A stretch of 64,000 nucleotides of DNA from Exiguobacterium acetylicum (GCF_022170825.1 NZ_CP081878.1:1204001-1268000); one strand, 5' to 3'. Shown: positions 8,118 through 17,397, numbered from the stretch's first letter. Translations and numbers: made by a program. The notes: generated by a model from the sequence alone, not told the origin.

Positions 8118-9699
8118 AAGTTTGTTATTTGAGCAGATCCTACCTTTTACTGAAATGATTGTCGGAATGAAGCGTCGTTTTACATTCCACATAAAAGAGA
8201 GTGAAGTGACAGTCGAAGGCAGACGTGGTCCGTTCGACCGGATTCGGCTCGACATCTCGACATTACGTTCATCGGATCGGTCTCATGTCAACGACTGGTT
8301 TGACCATCTCTTGACGCAGTTACCGATCTCGGACGACTTTCAAGAGGAGTTACGACATACGCATGATTTTGATGACTTGTCGCAGCGGCATCGGTTACGG
8401 ATCCACCGAGCAGGCTTGGATTATGAAGAGTTGGAGCAGACCATCATCGAAGGGCATCCCTACCATCCTTGTTTCAAATCAAGGATTGGCTTTTCGCAAG
8501 CTGATCATGAAGCATACGGACCTGAAGCGGGCAATCGATTCCAGTTACATTGGGTCGCCTTGCCGGCTTCTCTCGTTCAAGGAAACGGACGTATGCCAAT
8601 TCGAGAAATACTTGGAGAGCAAAAGCTACGTCTTTTTTTGGATAGGCTAGAAAAATTGAATCGAGGCGATTATCAGATCCTTCCTGTCCACCCATGGCAA
8701 TGGTTACGTATCAAGCAGGAAGTGGCGCAAGTCGAGGGTGTCGACTTAGGAGAAGGCGGAGTATTCGTTCAAGCGACGCAGTCGATTCGAACCGTTTTTT
8801 GCCCAGGTCATCCTGAACTACCGCATATCAAACTACCTCTCGACTTGAAGCAAACATCAGCCATTCGGACGTTTTCCGTGCCGAATGTCGTGGCAGCTCC
8901 TACGGTATCCGATTGGTTGAAAAAACAGGCGAGCGAATTACCAGTAACGTTGTTATCTGAATTCGCTTCATGCGTCGGCTCGAGCGGTCCACTTGCTGGC
9001 CGGGTCGGTTGTGTCTTTCGAGAAAACGTCTTAGTTCATGTAAAAGCAGAAGAACAAGTCATTCCTTTGACAGCACTTGCTCAAATCGAGGTGGATGGAC
9101 GTCATTTTCTAGGTCCATGGTTGGAACGATACGGTCATGAAAAGTGGCTCCGTCGATTTTTCGTCGTCTACCTCGAACCGATCATCCGACTCGTCACTGA
9201 GAAAGGAATCGGTGTCGAAGCACATGCCCAGAATACGTTACTTGTCTTACGCGATGGATGGCCGGAACGGATCATGCTACGCGATTTTCATGACAGTATC
9301 GAATTCGTTAGCGAACTACTCTACGACCCAGCGGATGTTCCTGATTTTAAGAAGTTACATCCTGATTTTGATGCACCGATCAATACGTATTATGAAATGT
9401 CACATCCGCTTGCCTTACGCGAGCTGCTGTACGATACATTATTCGTCTACCATTTGACGGAACTAGCGTATCAACTTAAACAGACGGAGAATTTAAGTGA
9501 AACGACGTTCTTTGACTGGATTCATCAGACGATTGAGAGATTACCTATTGATCGAGATCGACTAGAACGGATCGGATGGTATGCACCACGATTGACGGCT
9601 GAAGCCTTGCTAGCACCACGCTTTGGTTTGACGAATCAAATCGATGTCAAAAATTCACTAGTTCAACGAGGAGAGGAAAACGATCATGCTATGGATTGA
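8074..9699 (+). CDS. asbB: petrobactin biosynthesis protein AsbB (NIS synthetase)
   Basis: A 541-residue IucA/IucC-type synthetase, paralogous to AsbA. In petrobactin assembly it completes condensation of citrate with the second spermidine or 3,4-dihydroxybenzoyl-spermidine arm. Shared motifs: GHPYHPCFKSRIGFS (~130), ILPVHPWQWLRIKQE (~205), TQSIRTVFC, and GVEAHAQNTLLVLRDGWPERIMLRDFHDS (~385-410). ATG 8074 follows AGGAGG with 6 bases between and lies inside the end of asbA (44-base overlap); an upstream in-frame start at 8005 has no such site. The overlap suggests translational coupling. Confidence 0.9.
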   Translation: MLYDSKKRICKQLLESLLFEQILPFTEMIVGMKRRFTFHIKESEVTVEGRRGPFDRIRLDISTLRSSDRSHVNDWFDHLLTQLPISDDFQEELRHTHDFDDLSQRHRLRIHRAGLDYEELEQTIIEGHPYHPCFKSRIGFSQADHEAYGPEAGNRFQLHWVALPASLVQGNGRMPIREILGEQKLRLFLDRLEKLNRGDYQILPVHPWQWLRIKQEVAQVEGVDLGEGGVFVQATQSIRTVFCPGHPELPHIKLPLDLKQTSAIRTFSVPNVVAAPTVSDWLKKQASELPVTLLSEFASCVGSSGPLAGRVGCVFRENVLVHVKAEEQVIPLTALAQIEVDGRHFLGPWLERYGHEKWLRRFFVVYLEPIIRLVTEKGIGVEAHAQNTLLVLRDGWPERIMLRDFHDSIEFVSELLYDPADVPDFKKLHPDFDAPINTYYEMSHPLALRELLYDTLFVYHLTELAYQLKQTENLSETTFFDWIHQTIERLPIDRDRLERIGWYAPRLTAEALLAPRFGLTNQIDVKNSLVQRGEENDHAMD

Positions 9700-10882
9700 G
9701 AAGGAATGGGTGACAGAAGAAGCATTGACGACACATGAACTGGCGCAGCAATCGTTCATAACGGAAGGGAAGACCGTAGCCATCTGTACGTCAGATACAA
9801 AAGCGTGGTTAGCCCTCTGTTTTGCGATGCGCCGAATGAATGGAACGATCCTGCCTATTCATCCGGATACGCCGGTTTCTGGTGCTAAACGATTAGCGAG
9901 GCAAGCCGGATGTGGCTACTTGATTTATCAAGAGACCATCATTTCGCTTCCGGAAGCAAAAGAACGTGCGGGTGGATTGATTCAATTCAGTTCCGGTACG
10001 ACGGGACAACCAAAAGTCATTTACCGAACATGGGAGTCGATCGAGACGGAACTGAATGCCTATACGAACAGTTTTCCGCTGACGACGAAAGCGACGATCG
10101 TTGCTTGTCCGACGACGCACTCGTTCGGATTACTATGTGGAGTGTTCGCGACTTTAAAACGCGGAGCAACACCGGTCATCCTTCAAGACTTCTCGCCACG
10201 TCACGTCTTAGCAATTCATCGATTGCATCCGGACGCTATCATTTATACGGCACCGGGACTGGCGTATGCGATGAGTTTGTTTCCGGAATCAATCCATGCA
10301 GTGATGATTTCCGGGATGACATTACCAGAGAAATGGTTCCGATCGATTGAACGGAAGACCTCTCATTTACTCCAACAATACGGTTGCTCAGAAATCGGCT
10401 GTATCGCACTTCATCCGAATCCGACGAGCCCACAAGCCATCGGATATCCGTTAGAGCACCTTGAGATTCAAACCGGAACGAAGGCACGACCGGCAGAATT
10501 AGTCGTTACGCAACAAAACGAACGAATCGGAACGAAGGATTTGATGTACTTTGAAGACGGGCTGCATTTTCTGAGCCGACTTGATGAGATGATCAATGTA
10601 TCTGGCTTATCGGTTTATCCAGGGGAAGTCGAAGATGTCTTGCATCAGCTTCCGACCGTCGAAGCTGTCGTTGTCTTTAAGCGAATGGATCCGTTTCAAG
10701 GAGAGCGCGTCTGCGCTCAACTCGTGACGACGGCATCGGAGAAAGAATTGAAACAACATTGCATGCAGCATCTCGCACCACATCAACGACCGACGGAGTG
10801 GCAACTCGTCGAGCAGATCGAGGTATCTGCGAATGGGAAAGTCAGTAGAAAACGATTGGGGGAACAAGCATGTCCCGTTTAA
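9686..10882 (+). CDS. asbC: 3,4-dihydroxybenzoate-AMP ligase AsbC
   Basis: A 398-residue adenylate-forming enzyme that activates 3,4-dihydroxybenzoate and loads it onto AsbD. The nucleotide-binding signature QFSSGTTGQPKVIY (~99-112) is intact. A YGCSEIG segment (the usual YGxTE position, ~232) and the C-terminal SRLDEMINVSGLSVYPGEVEDVL (~295-317) with the GKVSRK tail lysine (near residue 390) mark the ANL superfamily. It is shorter than typical ligases (500+ residues), as AsbC is. ATG 9686 follows GAGGAGAGG and overlaps the end of asbB by 14 bases. Confidence 0.9.
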   Translation: MLWIEKEWVTEEALTTHELAQQSFITEGKTVAICTSDTKAWLALCFAMRRMNGTILPIHPDTPVSGAKRLARQAGCGYLIYQETIISLPEAKERAGGLIQFSSGTTGQPKVIYRTWESIETELNAYTNSFPLTTKATIVACPTTHSFGLLCGVFATLKRGATPVILQDFSPRHVLAIHRLHPDAIIYTAPGLAYAMSLFPESIHAVMISGMTLPEKWFRSIERKTSHLLQQYGCSEIGCIALHPNPTSPQAIGYPLEHLEIQTGTKARPAELVVTQQNERIGTKDLMYFEDGLHFLSRLDEMINVSGLSVYPGEVEDVLHQLPTVEAVVVFKRMDPFQGERVCAQLVTTASEKELKQHCMQHLAPHQRPTEWQLVEQIEVSANGKVSRKRLGEQACPV

Positions 10883-11121
10883 CGATTGCGCAATTCGAAG
10901 ATATACTGACCGAACAACTTGAATGGTCGTCACCCGTCGCCGTCTCTGCCACAAACTCTCTACGAGATGATTTAGGACTGGATTCGATGCGTTTGATTCA
11001 TTTGTTGCTTCATCTTGAATTAGAGCACGGGTTAGTGATTCCAGATAAACGCATGTCAGCCCTCCCCAACATGCGAGTAGAAGAGTTGATGTCTGTTTTA
11101 CAGGAGGTCATACATGATTAA
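10870..11121 (+). CDS. asbD: aryl carrier protein AsbD
   Basis: An 83-residue acyl/aryl carrier protein. The phosphopantetheine attachment site is Ser39 in LGLDSMRLIHLLLHLE. It carries 3,4-dihydroxybenzoate as a thioester between AsbC and AsbE. ATG 10870 overlaps the end of asbC by 13 bases and the stop overlaps asbE by 8, so translation is probably coupled throughout. Confidence 0.9.
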   Translation: MSRLTIAQFEDILTEQLEWSSPVAVSATNSLRDDLGLDSMRLIHLLLHLELEHGLVIPDKRMSALPNMRVEELMSVLQEVIHD

Positions 11122-12112
11122 AGTACACTGTCTCGTCAGTTGCGTCTGCGAGACGATCAAACGATCGGACGCGGACCATCGTCCCTATTACTTTGGCGTA
11201 TGGGATGCTGCGTTTTCCTTGTCGGCTGATTATGTCCTCTCCCATCATGATGAGAAAATCAACCATCAGGAGATGCTTGATTGGTATGAACGTCTTTATG
11301 GAATCCCAGTCGAAGAATGGTACGACCACGAACAGTCAAAAGATGAAAACATCGCTCAGCTGATTAAACGAATCGAACAGAAGGATAAAGATGAAAACGT
11401 GATCGTCATGTTGGATTTAGCCAGTTTGCCTGAGCGCGAAAATAAATTTCACCACGACGTGTTTCCACACTACGTCATGTTAGAGGCGACAAAAAATCCG
11501 GAAGTGTGGCATATGCTTGATCCTGACTTCCGGTATGAAGGTGAAATAGACAGAGCACGTATTCTTGAAGCAGTACGTAATCCTGCTGTCGCTGGTGGGT
11601 TTGCGTTTCGAAGTACTGATGTCCGAATACCGGACGCAACGACAGTAAGTGCGTATTTCATGAGCTGTATAAACGTACAACATCCGTTGACTGAAGCAGT
11701 CAAACGTGTTGTGCATCACTATCGTGACCAACCTGAGGGATTACCGAATGCCCTAAAGCAGTTGCCGGTCATTGCCATTCGAAAATATGCCTATGAGCAT
11801 GCATTTGCTTATTTATATGAAACGATCGGACGTGATTTACAGACATCTGATTTTGAAGAATGGACGGATGAGGTTGAAACATTAGTCAATCAATATTCTG
11901 TCATCCAGCATCGGGCTGTCAAATACGCTTTGACAGGGCAAGTGGAAGTATATTTGGAAATCGAACGATTGCTTGAAGAACAGGAGCGTCGTGAGCGTGC
12001 GATTAAACGACAACTCGTCGATACGTTCCATGCGTTTCAACGACAGGAGGGGATTGAACATGAAACTCGCACTTTGTACGATCAGCTATCGGCATCATCT
12101 GCGTTCATTTAA
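11114..12112 (+). CDS. asbE: petrobactin biosynthesis protein AsbE
   Basis: A 332-residue protein of the AsbE type. In petrobactin assembly AsbE transfers 3,4-dihydroxybenzoate from AsbD to spermidine. There is no catalytic motif I can name; the call rests on position between asbD and asbF, length, and the DHRPYYFGVWDAAF and HVDVFPHYVMLE-like blocks recalled for the family. ATG 11114 lies in the end of asbD, preceded by AGGAGG. The tail (IERLLEEQERRERAIKRQL) is strongly helical. Its C-terminus overlaps asbF by 53 bases. Confidence 0.82.
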   Translation: MIKVHCLVSCVCETIKRSDADHRPYYFGVWDAAFSLSADYVLSHHDEKINHQEMLDWYERLYGIPVEEWYDHEQSKDENIAQLIKRIEQKDKDENVIVMLDLASLPERENKFHHDVFPHYVMLEATKNPEVWHMLDPDFRYEGEIDRARILEAVRNPAVAGGFAFRSTDVRIPDATTVSAYFMSCINVQHPLTEAVKRVVHHYRDQPEGLPNALKQLPVIAIRKYAYEHAFAYLYETIGRDLQTSDFEEWTDEVETLVNQYSVIQHRAVKYALTGQVEVYLEIERLLEEQERRERAIKRQLVDTFHAFQRQEGIEHETRTLYDQLSASSAFI

Positions 12113-12887
12113 TGATTTAATCGAATTTGCTTCAGAAGAACACTTTGACGCCATTGATATCTGGGGCGTTCATGCTGAACATTTAAGAACGGAAGAAGTC
12201 GATCGGCTAAAGTCATCCCATCTGAATGTCAGTATGTTGAGTCATTACTTGAATTTAAATGGACCGATGTCAGAACTACTTGCGGAGACAAAACGACTCT
12301 CGCGATTAGCTACACGAATTGGAACTAAGCGTATCCGGATTTTTGCTGGTAATGAAGCGAGCCATACTTTATCCGACGCTAAATGGGATCAACTCGTTTA
12401 TCGGCTGAACGGGATTTGCCGTGTTCTTGATGCAGCAGGGCAACGCTTGTTACTAGAATTTCATCCAAACACAGCGACGGATACGGTAGAAGCAACGCAA
12501 CGTTTACTACAGGCGATTCATCACCCAGCATGTCGGATCAACTTCGATGTCTTACATGTCATCGAGTCAAAGGCGGACCCCGTTGAAGCATATGTCAGAC
12601 TGGCATCATATGTGGACCACCTTCATCTGAAGACCGTTGCAAAAACGGATCAGTTCTCGGTATTTGAACCATCGAATGTATACGCAGCAAGCGGATCACG
12701 AGAAGGGATGGTTCCGCTGTTCGAAGGCATCGTTGACTATCAACGGTTCTTTGAAGACTTATCGGGTCAACTCGAGCACTTGACGGCAAGCCTCGAATGG
12801 TTCGGTCCTGATCCTGACAAGCGATTAAAAGAAGATCGACGTCTTATTGTTCAATCACTTGAAAGAGTACCCGTTTTGTCAAGATGA
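12060..12887 (+). CDS. asbF: 3-dehydroshikimate dehydratase AsbF
   Basis: A 275-residue xylose-isomerase-like TIM barrel that converts 3-dehydroshikimate to 3,4-dihydroxybenzoate (protocatechuate), the aryl unit of petrobactin. Metal-ligand segments are visible: LLLEFHPNT (Glu/His, ~142), NFDVLHV (Asp/His), HLHLKTV (His) and SLEWFGPDP (Glu, ~252). ATG 12060 is chosen over an upstream in-frame start (11973) because AGGAGG lies 10 bases before it and the protein then starts MKLALCTISYRHH, as the family does. Last gene of the asb operon. Confidence 0.9.
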   Translation: MKLALCTISYRHHLRSFNDLIEFASEEHFDAIDIWGVHAEHLRTEEVDRLKSSHLNVSMLSHYLNLNGPMSELLAETKRLSRLATRIGTKRIRIFAGNEASHTLSDAKWDQLVYRLNGICRVLDAAGQRLLLEFHPNTATDTVEATQRLLQAIHHPACRINFDVLHVIESKADPVEAYVRLASYVDHLHLKTVAKTDQFSVFEPSNVYAASGSREGMVPLFEGIVDYQRFFEDLSGQLEHLTASLEWFGPDPDKRLKEDRRLIVQSLERVPVLSR

Positions 12888-12981
12888 TTCGGCTTGATGG
12901 GGTTTAAACGTCAGCAGAAAAGGAAATTCCTCTACTGTATGTCATTGACCATCGTGTCCCTTACAGAAAGGATGTTGAAAC

Positions 12982-14094
12982 ATGTCAGAACGTGTCTTCA
13001 TTAGTCCCTCAAAGTATGTCCAAGGAAAGGATGTCATTGACCGGCTCGGTACATATGTGAGCCCGTTCGGTGAAAAAGCGCTCGTCATCGCGGATGATGT
13101 CGTCTGGAAAATCGTCAAGGAACGCGTCGAGCAGTCGTTGTCGAGCGAAAACGTCGGCATCGAGAAAGCGGACTTTAGTGGGGAAGCTTCACGGCATGAA
13201 GTAAAACGAATCGCGGAGCAAGCAAAAGCAGCGGACGTCCGGTTCGTCATGGGTGTCGGTGGCGGGAAAACGCTCGATACGGCAAAAGCGGTCTCGGATG
13301 AGTTGAACGTGTCCGTTGTCATCGTGCCGACGCTTGCTTCGACCGATGCGCCGACAAGTGCCTTGTCCGTCATCTATTCCGACGAAGGGATTTTCGAAAG
13401 TTATCGCTTCTATAAGAAGAATCCCGATCTCGTTCTCGTCGATACGAAACTGATCGCGCAAGCACCAGCGCGCTTCTTTGCGTCCGGAATCGCCGATGCC
13501 CTTGCGACATGGGTCGAAGTCCGGAGCGTCGTTGCCTTTGGTGGACAAACGATGGCAGGTGGGCGACCGACGATTGCGGCGCAAGCGATCGCAAAACGTT
13601 GTGAAGAAGTCTTGTTCGAGCACGGGCGTCTAGCCTATGAATCGGTCCAGGCGAAAGTTGTCACGCCGGCACTCGAAGCCGTCGTTGAGGCGAACACACT
13701 GCTCAGTGGACTCGGTTTCGAAAGTGGTGGATTAGCTGCGGCGCACGCGATTCACAATGGCTTCACAGCACTGGATGGGGAGATCCATCACTTGACGCAT
13801 GGGGAGAAGGTCGCTTTCGGTACACTCGTTCAGCTGGCGCTCGAAGAACATCCACAAGAAGAAATCGAGCGGTATATCGCGCTCTACATGGATCTCGGCT
13901 TACCGGTGACGCTCGAAGACGTCAAGCTAAAGGATGCGTCGCGTGAGGACATCGTCAAAGTCGGCGAGGCAGCAACGGCTGAAGGAGAGACGATCCACAG
14001 CGGATTCAATGTCACCGCTGACGAAGTTGCCGATGCGATCATTGCAGCCGATCGCTACTCGAAAGCGTATCAAGCGAAACATGCTTCTTCCTGA
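12982..14094 (+). CDS. gldA: glycerol dehydrogenase
   Basis: A 370-residue iron/zinc-type dehydrogenase that oxidises glycerol to dihydroxyacetone with NAD. The dinucleotide segment [14 protein letters not shown] (~91-104) and metal-site regions [13 protein letters not shown] (~166), [10 protein letters not shown] (~253) and HHLTHGEK (~268) are present. ATG 12982 follows GAAAGGATG. It is 94 bases after asbF with no terminator between them, so read-through from the asb operon cannot be excluded, but the gene is probably separate metabolism. Confidence 0.92.
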   Translation: MSERVFISPSKYVQGKDVIDRLGTYVSPFGEKALVIADDVVWKIVKERVEQSLSSENVGIEKADFSGEASRHEVKRIAEQAKAADVRFVMGVGGGKTLDTAKAVSDELNVSVVIVPTLASTDAPTSALSVIYSDEGIFESYRFYKKNPDLVLVDTKLIAQAPARFFASGIADALATWVEVRSVVAFGGQTMAGGRPTIAAQAIAKRCEEVLFEHGRLAYESVQAKVVTPALEAVVEANTLLSGLGFESGGLAAAHAIHNGFTALDGEIHHLTHGEKVAFGTLVQLALEEHPQEEIERYIALYMDLGLPVTLEDVKLKDASREDIVKVGEAATAEGETIHSGFNVTADEVADAIIAADRYSKAYQAKHASS

Positions 14095-14105
14095 TTAATG
14101 AGTTC

Positions 14106-14145
14106 AAATCTGCTTCCTCATGATGAGGGGAAGCAGATTTTTTTT
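14106..14145 (+). terminator. Terminator of gldA
   Basis: AAATCTGCTTCC pairs with GGAAGCAGATTT and is followed by an 8-T tract. Confidence 0.9.
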
Positions 14146-14200
14146 GAGTCTTTGTCGAAATCTGCTTGAATTCTTTTCAAAAACACGCTATCGTTATAAA

Positions 14201-14215
14201 ACGTAATGATTACGA
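14201..14215 (+). promoter_or_regulatory. Zur-type operator
   Basis: ACGTAATGATTACGA matches the Bacillus Zur consensus TCGTAAT-N-ATTACGA at 13 of 14 defined positions. It lies 28 bases before the flavoprotein start, where zinc-loaded Zur would block transcription. The motif differs from the Fur boxes at 4532, 6133 and 6389 (TGATAAT halves). Confidence 0.75.
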
Positions 14216-14242
14216 TTTAAATCAGGTAAAGGAGTTTTTGTG

Positions 14243-15394
14243 ATGACGGATCGATATGAATGGGTGATTGTTGGTGGAGGAATTCATGGCATGACGGTAT
14301 TTAATGCCTTACGTGAAAAAGGGATCGACCGAGAGATGATTCGGATCATCGACCGTCATGAGCAACCACTTATGAATTGGCGGAAACAGACCGAACGGAT
14401 TGGCATGCCTTACCTACGTTCAACACGTGTTCACCACACTTCGACGAATCCGACAAGTCTCAGACATCATGCTGAAGAACAAGAGTATACACATCAAGCA
14501 TTCAAGGATACATACGGACGACCATCCTTGGAACTGTTCAACGACCATGCCCTTCGACTAGCACAGCAAAACGAAGTAGAGGTGAGCTGGGTACAAGGGG
14601 AAGTCACGCGACTAAGACGAGAAAACGGAACTTGGATTGTTTCGTTGGGGGAGAGGGAATTACGGGCAAGCCGTGTCGTTCTCGCCCTCGGGCAATCGGA
14701 GCATCATGTCATGCCGGAATGGGCGAACTCAGCGCGTCACGTTTTCTTTTCAAAGCACGATACACCTCCGGTCATCATCATCGGTGGGGGAATCAGTGCT
14801 CTGCATCATACGATTCAATGTGCCGAACGTTATCCTGGACAGGTGACGCTTCTCTCAAGACGTCCACTCGAAAAAAGTTCGTTTGATGCCGATCGTAAAT
14901 TCATGGGACCGAAAGGACTTACCCCTTTCAAGTTGTTATCTGCGAGCGAGAGACGCGCGTTGATCATACAGGAGCGGCGCCCGGGCACGGCAACACAGGA
15001 TCTGATTCAGCGTGTCCGTCATCTCGTTCGGGAAGGGATCGTCACACATATCACCGGTGAAGTCGAGCAGGAAGTCGAAAGCGGAGTAAAGCTGACGGAT
15101 GGTCAGATCATCACCGCTGAATCGATTATTTGCGCAACGGGTATCCGTCCGATGGTCGTCGAAGGATCATGGCTCGAAGCTGTACAGCAAGAGTTGAATC
15201 TGCCATTATCCCCTTGCCGGACACCTTTGCTGGATGAATCGACTTTTGAGTGGGGAGAGCATTTATTTGCGACAGGAAGTCTTGCTGATTTGACGGTCGG
15301 ACCGTTCGCTCGTTCGATTTATGGCGGACAAACCGCAGCTCGTGCGATCGCCTCGACGATTGAAGAGAAACAGACTGCATTTGCTACCGTTTAA
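14243..15394 (+). CDS. FAD/NAD(P)-binding oxidoreductase under a Zur-type operator
   Basis: A 383-residue flavoprotein with two Rossmann folds: FAD-binding GGGIHGM (~12-18) and NAD(P)-binding IIIGGGISALHHT (~178-190), plus CATGIRP (~300) and LFATGSL (~338) as in monooxygenase-like FAD/NAD(P)-binding proteins such as lysine/ornithine N-hydroxylase relatives. ATG 14243 sits 8 bases after AAAGGAG; the GTG at 14240 is less well spaced. The gene is monocistronic between two terminators. The Zur-type site suggests it is made under zinc starvation. Substrate unknown; no metallophore genes are adjacent. Confidence 0.75.
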   Translation: MTDRYEWVIVGGGIHGMTVFNALREKGIDREMIRIIDRHEQPLMNWRKQTERIGMPYLRSTRVHHTSTNPTSLRHHAEEQEYTHQAFKDTYGRPSLELFNDHALRLAQQNEVEVSWVQGEVTRLRRENGTWIVSLGERELRASRVVLALGQSEHHVMPEWANSARHVFFSKHDTPPVIIIGGGISALHHTIQCAERYPGQVTLLSRRPLEKSSFDADRKFMGPKGLTPFKLLSASERRALIIQERRPGTATQDLIQRVRHLVREGIVTHITGEVEQEVESGVKLTDGQIITAESIICATGIRPMVVEGSWLEAVQQELNLPLSPCRTPLLDESTFEWGEHLFATGSLADLTVGPFARSIYGGQTAARAIASTIEEKQTAFATV

Positions 15395-15401
15395 AAGATA
15401 T

Positions 15402-15456
15402 AAAAAGCCCCGACCGCATGACAACTCAGATGAGTCATGTGGTCGGGGCGATTTTT
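15402..15456. terminator. Bidirectional terminator
   Basis: GCCCCGACC with CATGAC pairs with GTCATG and GGTCGGGGC; A-tracts on one side and T-tracts on the other serve both convergent genes. Confidence 0.88.
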
Positions 15457-15457
15457 A

Positions 15458-16402
15458 TTATAAATAATCGAGCGGATTGACGCTGCTCCCGGCAGACGTT
15501 GCACTATAGACGTATGAGCCTCTGTGGAGTTCAAAGTGAAGGTGCGTGCCGAATGCGTTACCTGTCTCGCCAACTGTACCGATCTTTTGACCTTGTGCGA
15601 CCGTTTGACCGACTGAGACGGAGCGGCTATTCATGTGTGCATACAGACTGATGAACGGCGATCCGTTGACAGTATGTGAGACCATGACGTAGTTGCCATA
15701 TGCGCCTTTGAACTGAGACGTGATGACCTTACCGCTTGCTGTCGCGTAGACCGGAGTACCTTTTGCTGCGCCATAATCGATACCGTTATGGAACGTATAG
15801 CCGTAAACGCCACTCGCTTTGCCATAGCCTTGCGTGATCGGACCACTCGTTGGTGTCGCAAAGCTCTTTGAAGTCGACGTTGACGCTTTCGAAGCACCAC
15901 CGCTATTCGTCAGTGTCAGAACGGCGTATTTCGAGACGTAGTCCGCATGAACGAATCGTTTATCGCTTCCGTATAGGAACTTGATCCAATCCCCTGTACG
16001 ACCGAGGTAGCGGAATCGTTCTCCTTGATCGACACTTCCGACGACTGAACTGCTTGTCGAGTTACTGCTACGAACACGAAGATTGTCGACGTTGACTTTA
16101 ATCTTATAGATACGTGTTACAGAATATTTCTTTACATATGTAGAAGAAACATAGACTTTTTTTGAACCATAGAGGATTTTCGTCCAGTTACCTGTCCGTC
16201 CGAGATACTTATATGTATCACCCTTTTCGAAACTTGTGACCGTACCGTATGATGTCGACGGACCAGTCCGAGCACGTAAGCCGTCTTCCATGACCTTCAC
16301 TTTATAGAACGTCGTTGCTGCATCCGCACGTGGGATAGCAAACGATGCAAAACTTGCAACGGCGATGGCTGTCGCCGAAACACCTTTCCAAAAACCATGC
16401 AT
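15458..16402 (-). CDS. secreted SH3/M23 peptidoglycan endopeptidase (long paralogue)
   Basis: A 314-residue exported cell-wall hydrolase. A signal peptide (~1-28, ending PRADAA) is followed by two SH3b repeats (~33-93 and ~97-160; repeated KYLGRTGNWTK / RYLGRTGDWIK) that bind peptidoglycan. The C-terminus is a lysostaphin-type M23 metallopeptidase (~185-314) with zinc-site segments FHNGIDYG and HLHFELHRG. ATG 16402 follows AGGAGG with 8 bases. It shares its architecture and C-terminus (VNPLDYL/VNPLAFL) with the next minus-strand gene, so the two are paralogues. Confidence 0.9.
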   Translation of the reverse strand: MHGFWKGVSATAIAVASFASFAIPRADAATTFYKVKVMEDGLRARTGPSTSYGTVTSFEKGDTYKYLGRTGNWTKILYGSKKVYVSSTYVKKYSVTRIYKIKVNVDNLRVRSSNSTSSSVVGSVDQGERFRYLGRTGDWIKFLYGSDKRFVHADYVSKYAVLTLTNSGGASKASTSTSKSFATPTSGPITQGYGKASGVYGYTFHNGIDYGAAKGTPVYATASGKVITSQFKGAYGNYVMVSHTVNGSPFISLYAHMNSRSVSVGQTVAQGQKIGTVGETGNAFGTHLHFELHRGSYVYSATSAGSSVNPLDYL

Positions 16403-16468
16403 GATTCATTCCTCCTGAATATGTAATCTGTATGACTAAACCGATATGTAAATTTCATAGATGAGTAT

Positions 16469-16486
16469 AACATTTACGAAAATGTT
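16469..16486. other. AACATTT dyad upstream of M23 gene
   Basis: AACATTT-N4-AAATGTT is a perfect 7-4-7 inverted repeat 67 bases upstream of the long M23 gene. It is a candidate operator; its regulator is unknown. Confidence 0.35.
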
Positions 16487-16618
16487 TAAATGTTACATTC
16501 ACATTTCGATATTATTTCAATAAATTATATTAAACGGACTTAATTTTATTCATTATCCAATTATCCATAAAATCCTTTGACAAGATTGGATGGAATTGGA
16601 TAAGATGAAATGCCCATC

Positions 16619-16651
16619 AAACAAAAGAAAGGTACCCCGAATGAGGTACCT
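16619..16651 (-). terminator. Terminator of the short M23 gene
   Basis: On the minus strand AGGTACC pairs with GGTACCT and is followed by TTTCTTTTG. Confidence 0.7.
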
Positions 16652-16659
16652 GAAAGTGC

Positions 16660-17397
16660 TTATAAGAAAGCGAGTGGGTTGACACTGCTTGCTGCTGAAG
16701 AACCGCTGTAGACGTAGCTTCCACGGTGGATTTCGAAGTGTAAGTGTGATCCAGAAGAGTTACCCGTACTACCGACAGCTCCGATGTTTGCGCCTTTCGG
16801 GATCGATTGACCAACGAATACAGAACGTTTGCTTAAGTGAGCATAAACCGTTGTGTACGAAATACCGTTCACTTTATGTTGGACCATGACATGGTTACCA
16901 TAAGCTCCCTGATATGACGACTTGATGACTTTTCCGGCAGCTGCTGCCTTAACTGGTGTTCCAGTAGGTGCTCCGAAATCGATACCGTTATGGAACGTGT
17001 AGCCGTATTTACCGCTAGCATTTCCGTAGCCTTGCGTGATTGATCCGCTTGTCGGACGCATGAATCCAGTCGACGAAGAGAATGATGCTTTTTTCGCTGA
17101 CTTACTAGAAACACTGTACTTCTTGACGTAACCTGAATAGACGAAGCGTTTTTCGCCTTTATGCATGATCTTCGTCCAGTTTCCTGTCCGACCGAGGTAT
17201 TTAAATGTTTGACCCGCATTGACGCCGTCGACGATGCGGTGTTTCAACGATGGACCAGTCCGGACGCGGAGTCCGTCTGCTTTAATCTTTACTTTATACG
17301 ATGAGCCTGAAGCGGCTTCAACCTTACCTGTACCCGTAGCTGCAAAACCTGAAACAACGAGGGCGCTCATTGCTAACGTCGTGATTGTTCGTTTCAT
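16660..17397 (-). CDS. secreted SH3/M23 peptidoglycan endopeptidase (short paralogue)
   Basis: A 245-residue exported hydrolase: signal peptide (~1-28), one SH3b repeat (~33-95) and an M23 domain (~115-245) with FHNGIDFG and HLHFEIHRG zinc-site segments. ATG 17397 follows AGGAGG with about 8 bases; an upstream in-frame start would add 16 residues without a ribosome site. It differs from its neighbour mainly in having one SH3 repeat instead of two. A TGCTATACT extended -10 lies on the minus strand near 17508-17516, giving a leader of about 100 bases. Confidence 0.9.
   Translation of the reverse strand: MKRTITTLAMSALVVSGFAATGTGKVEAASGSSYKVKIKADGLRVRTGPSLKHRIVDGVNAGQTFKYLGRTGNWTKIMHKGEKRFVYSGYVKKYSVSSKSAKKASFSSSTGFMRPTSGSITQGYGNASGKYGYTFHNGIDFGAPTGTPVKAAAAGKVIKSSYQGAYGNHVMVQHKVNGISYTTVYAHLSKRSVFVGQSIPKGANIGAVGSTGNSSGSHLHFEIHRGSYVYSGSSAASSVNPLAFL

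Noticed and set aside
6423-12887. Aerobactin operon
   Set aside because: asbC, D, E and F (dihydroxybenzoate ligase, carrier, transfer and dehydratase) are absent from aerobactin clusters and fit petrobactin.
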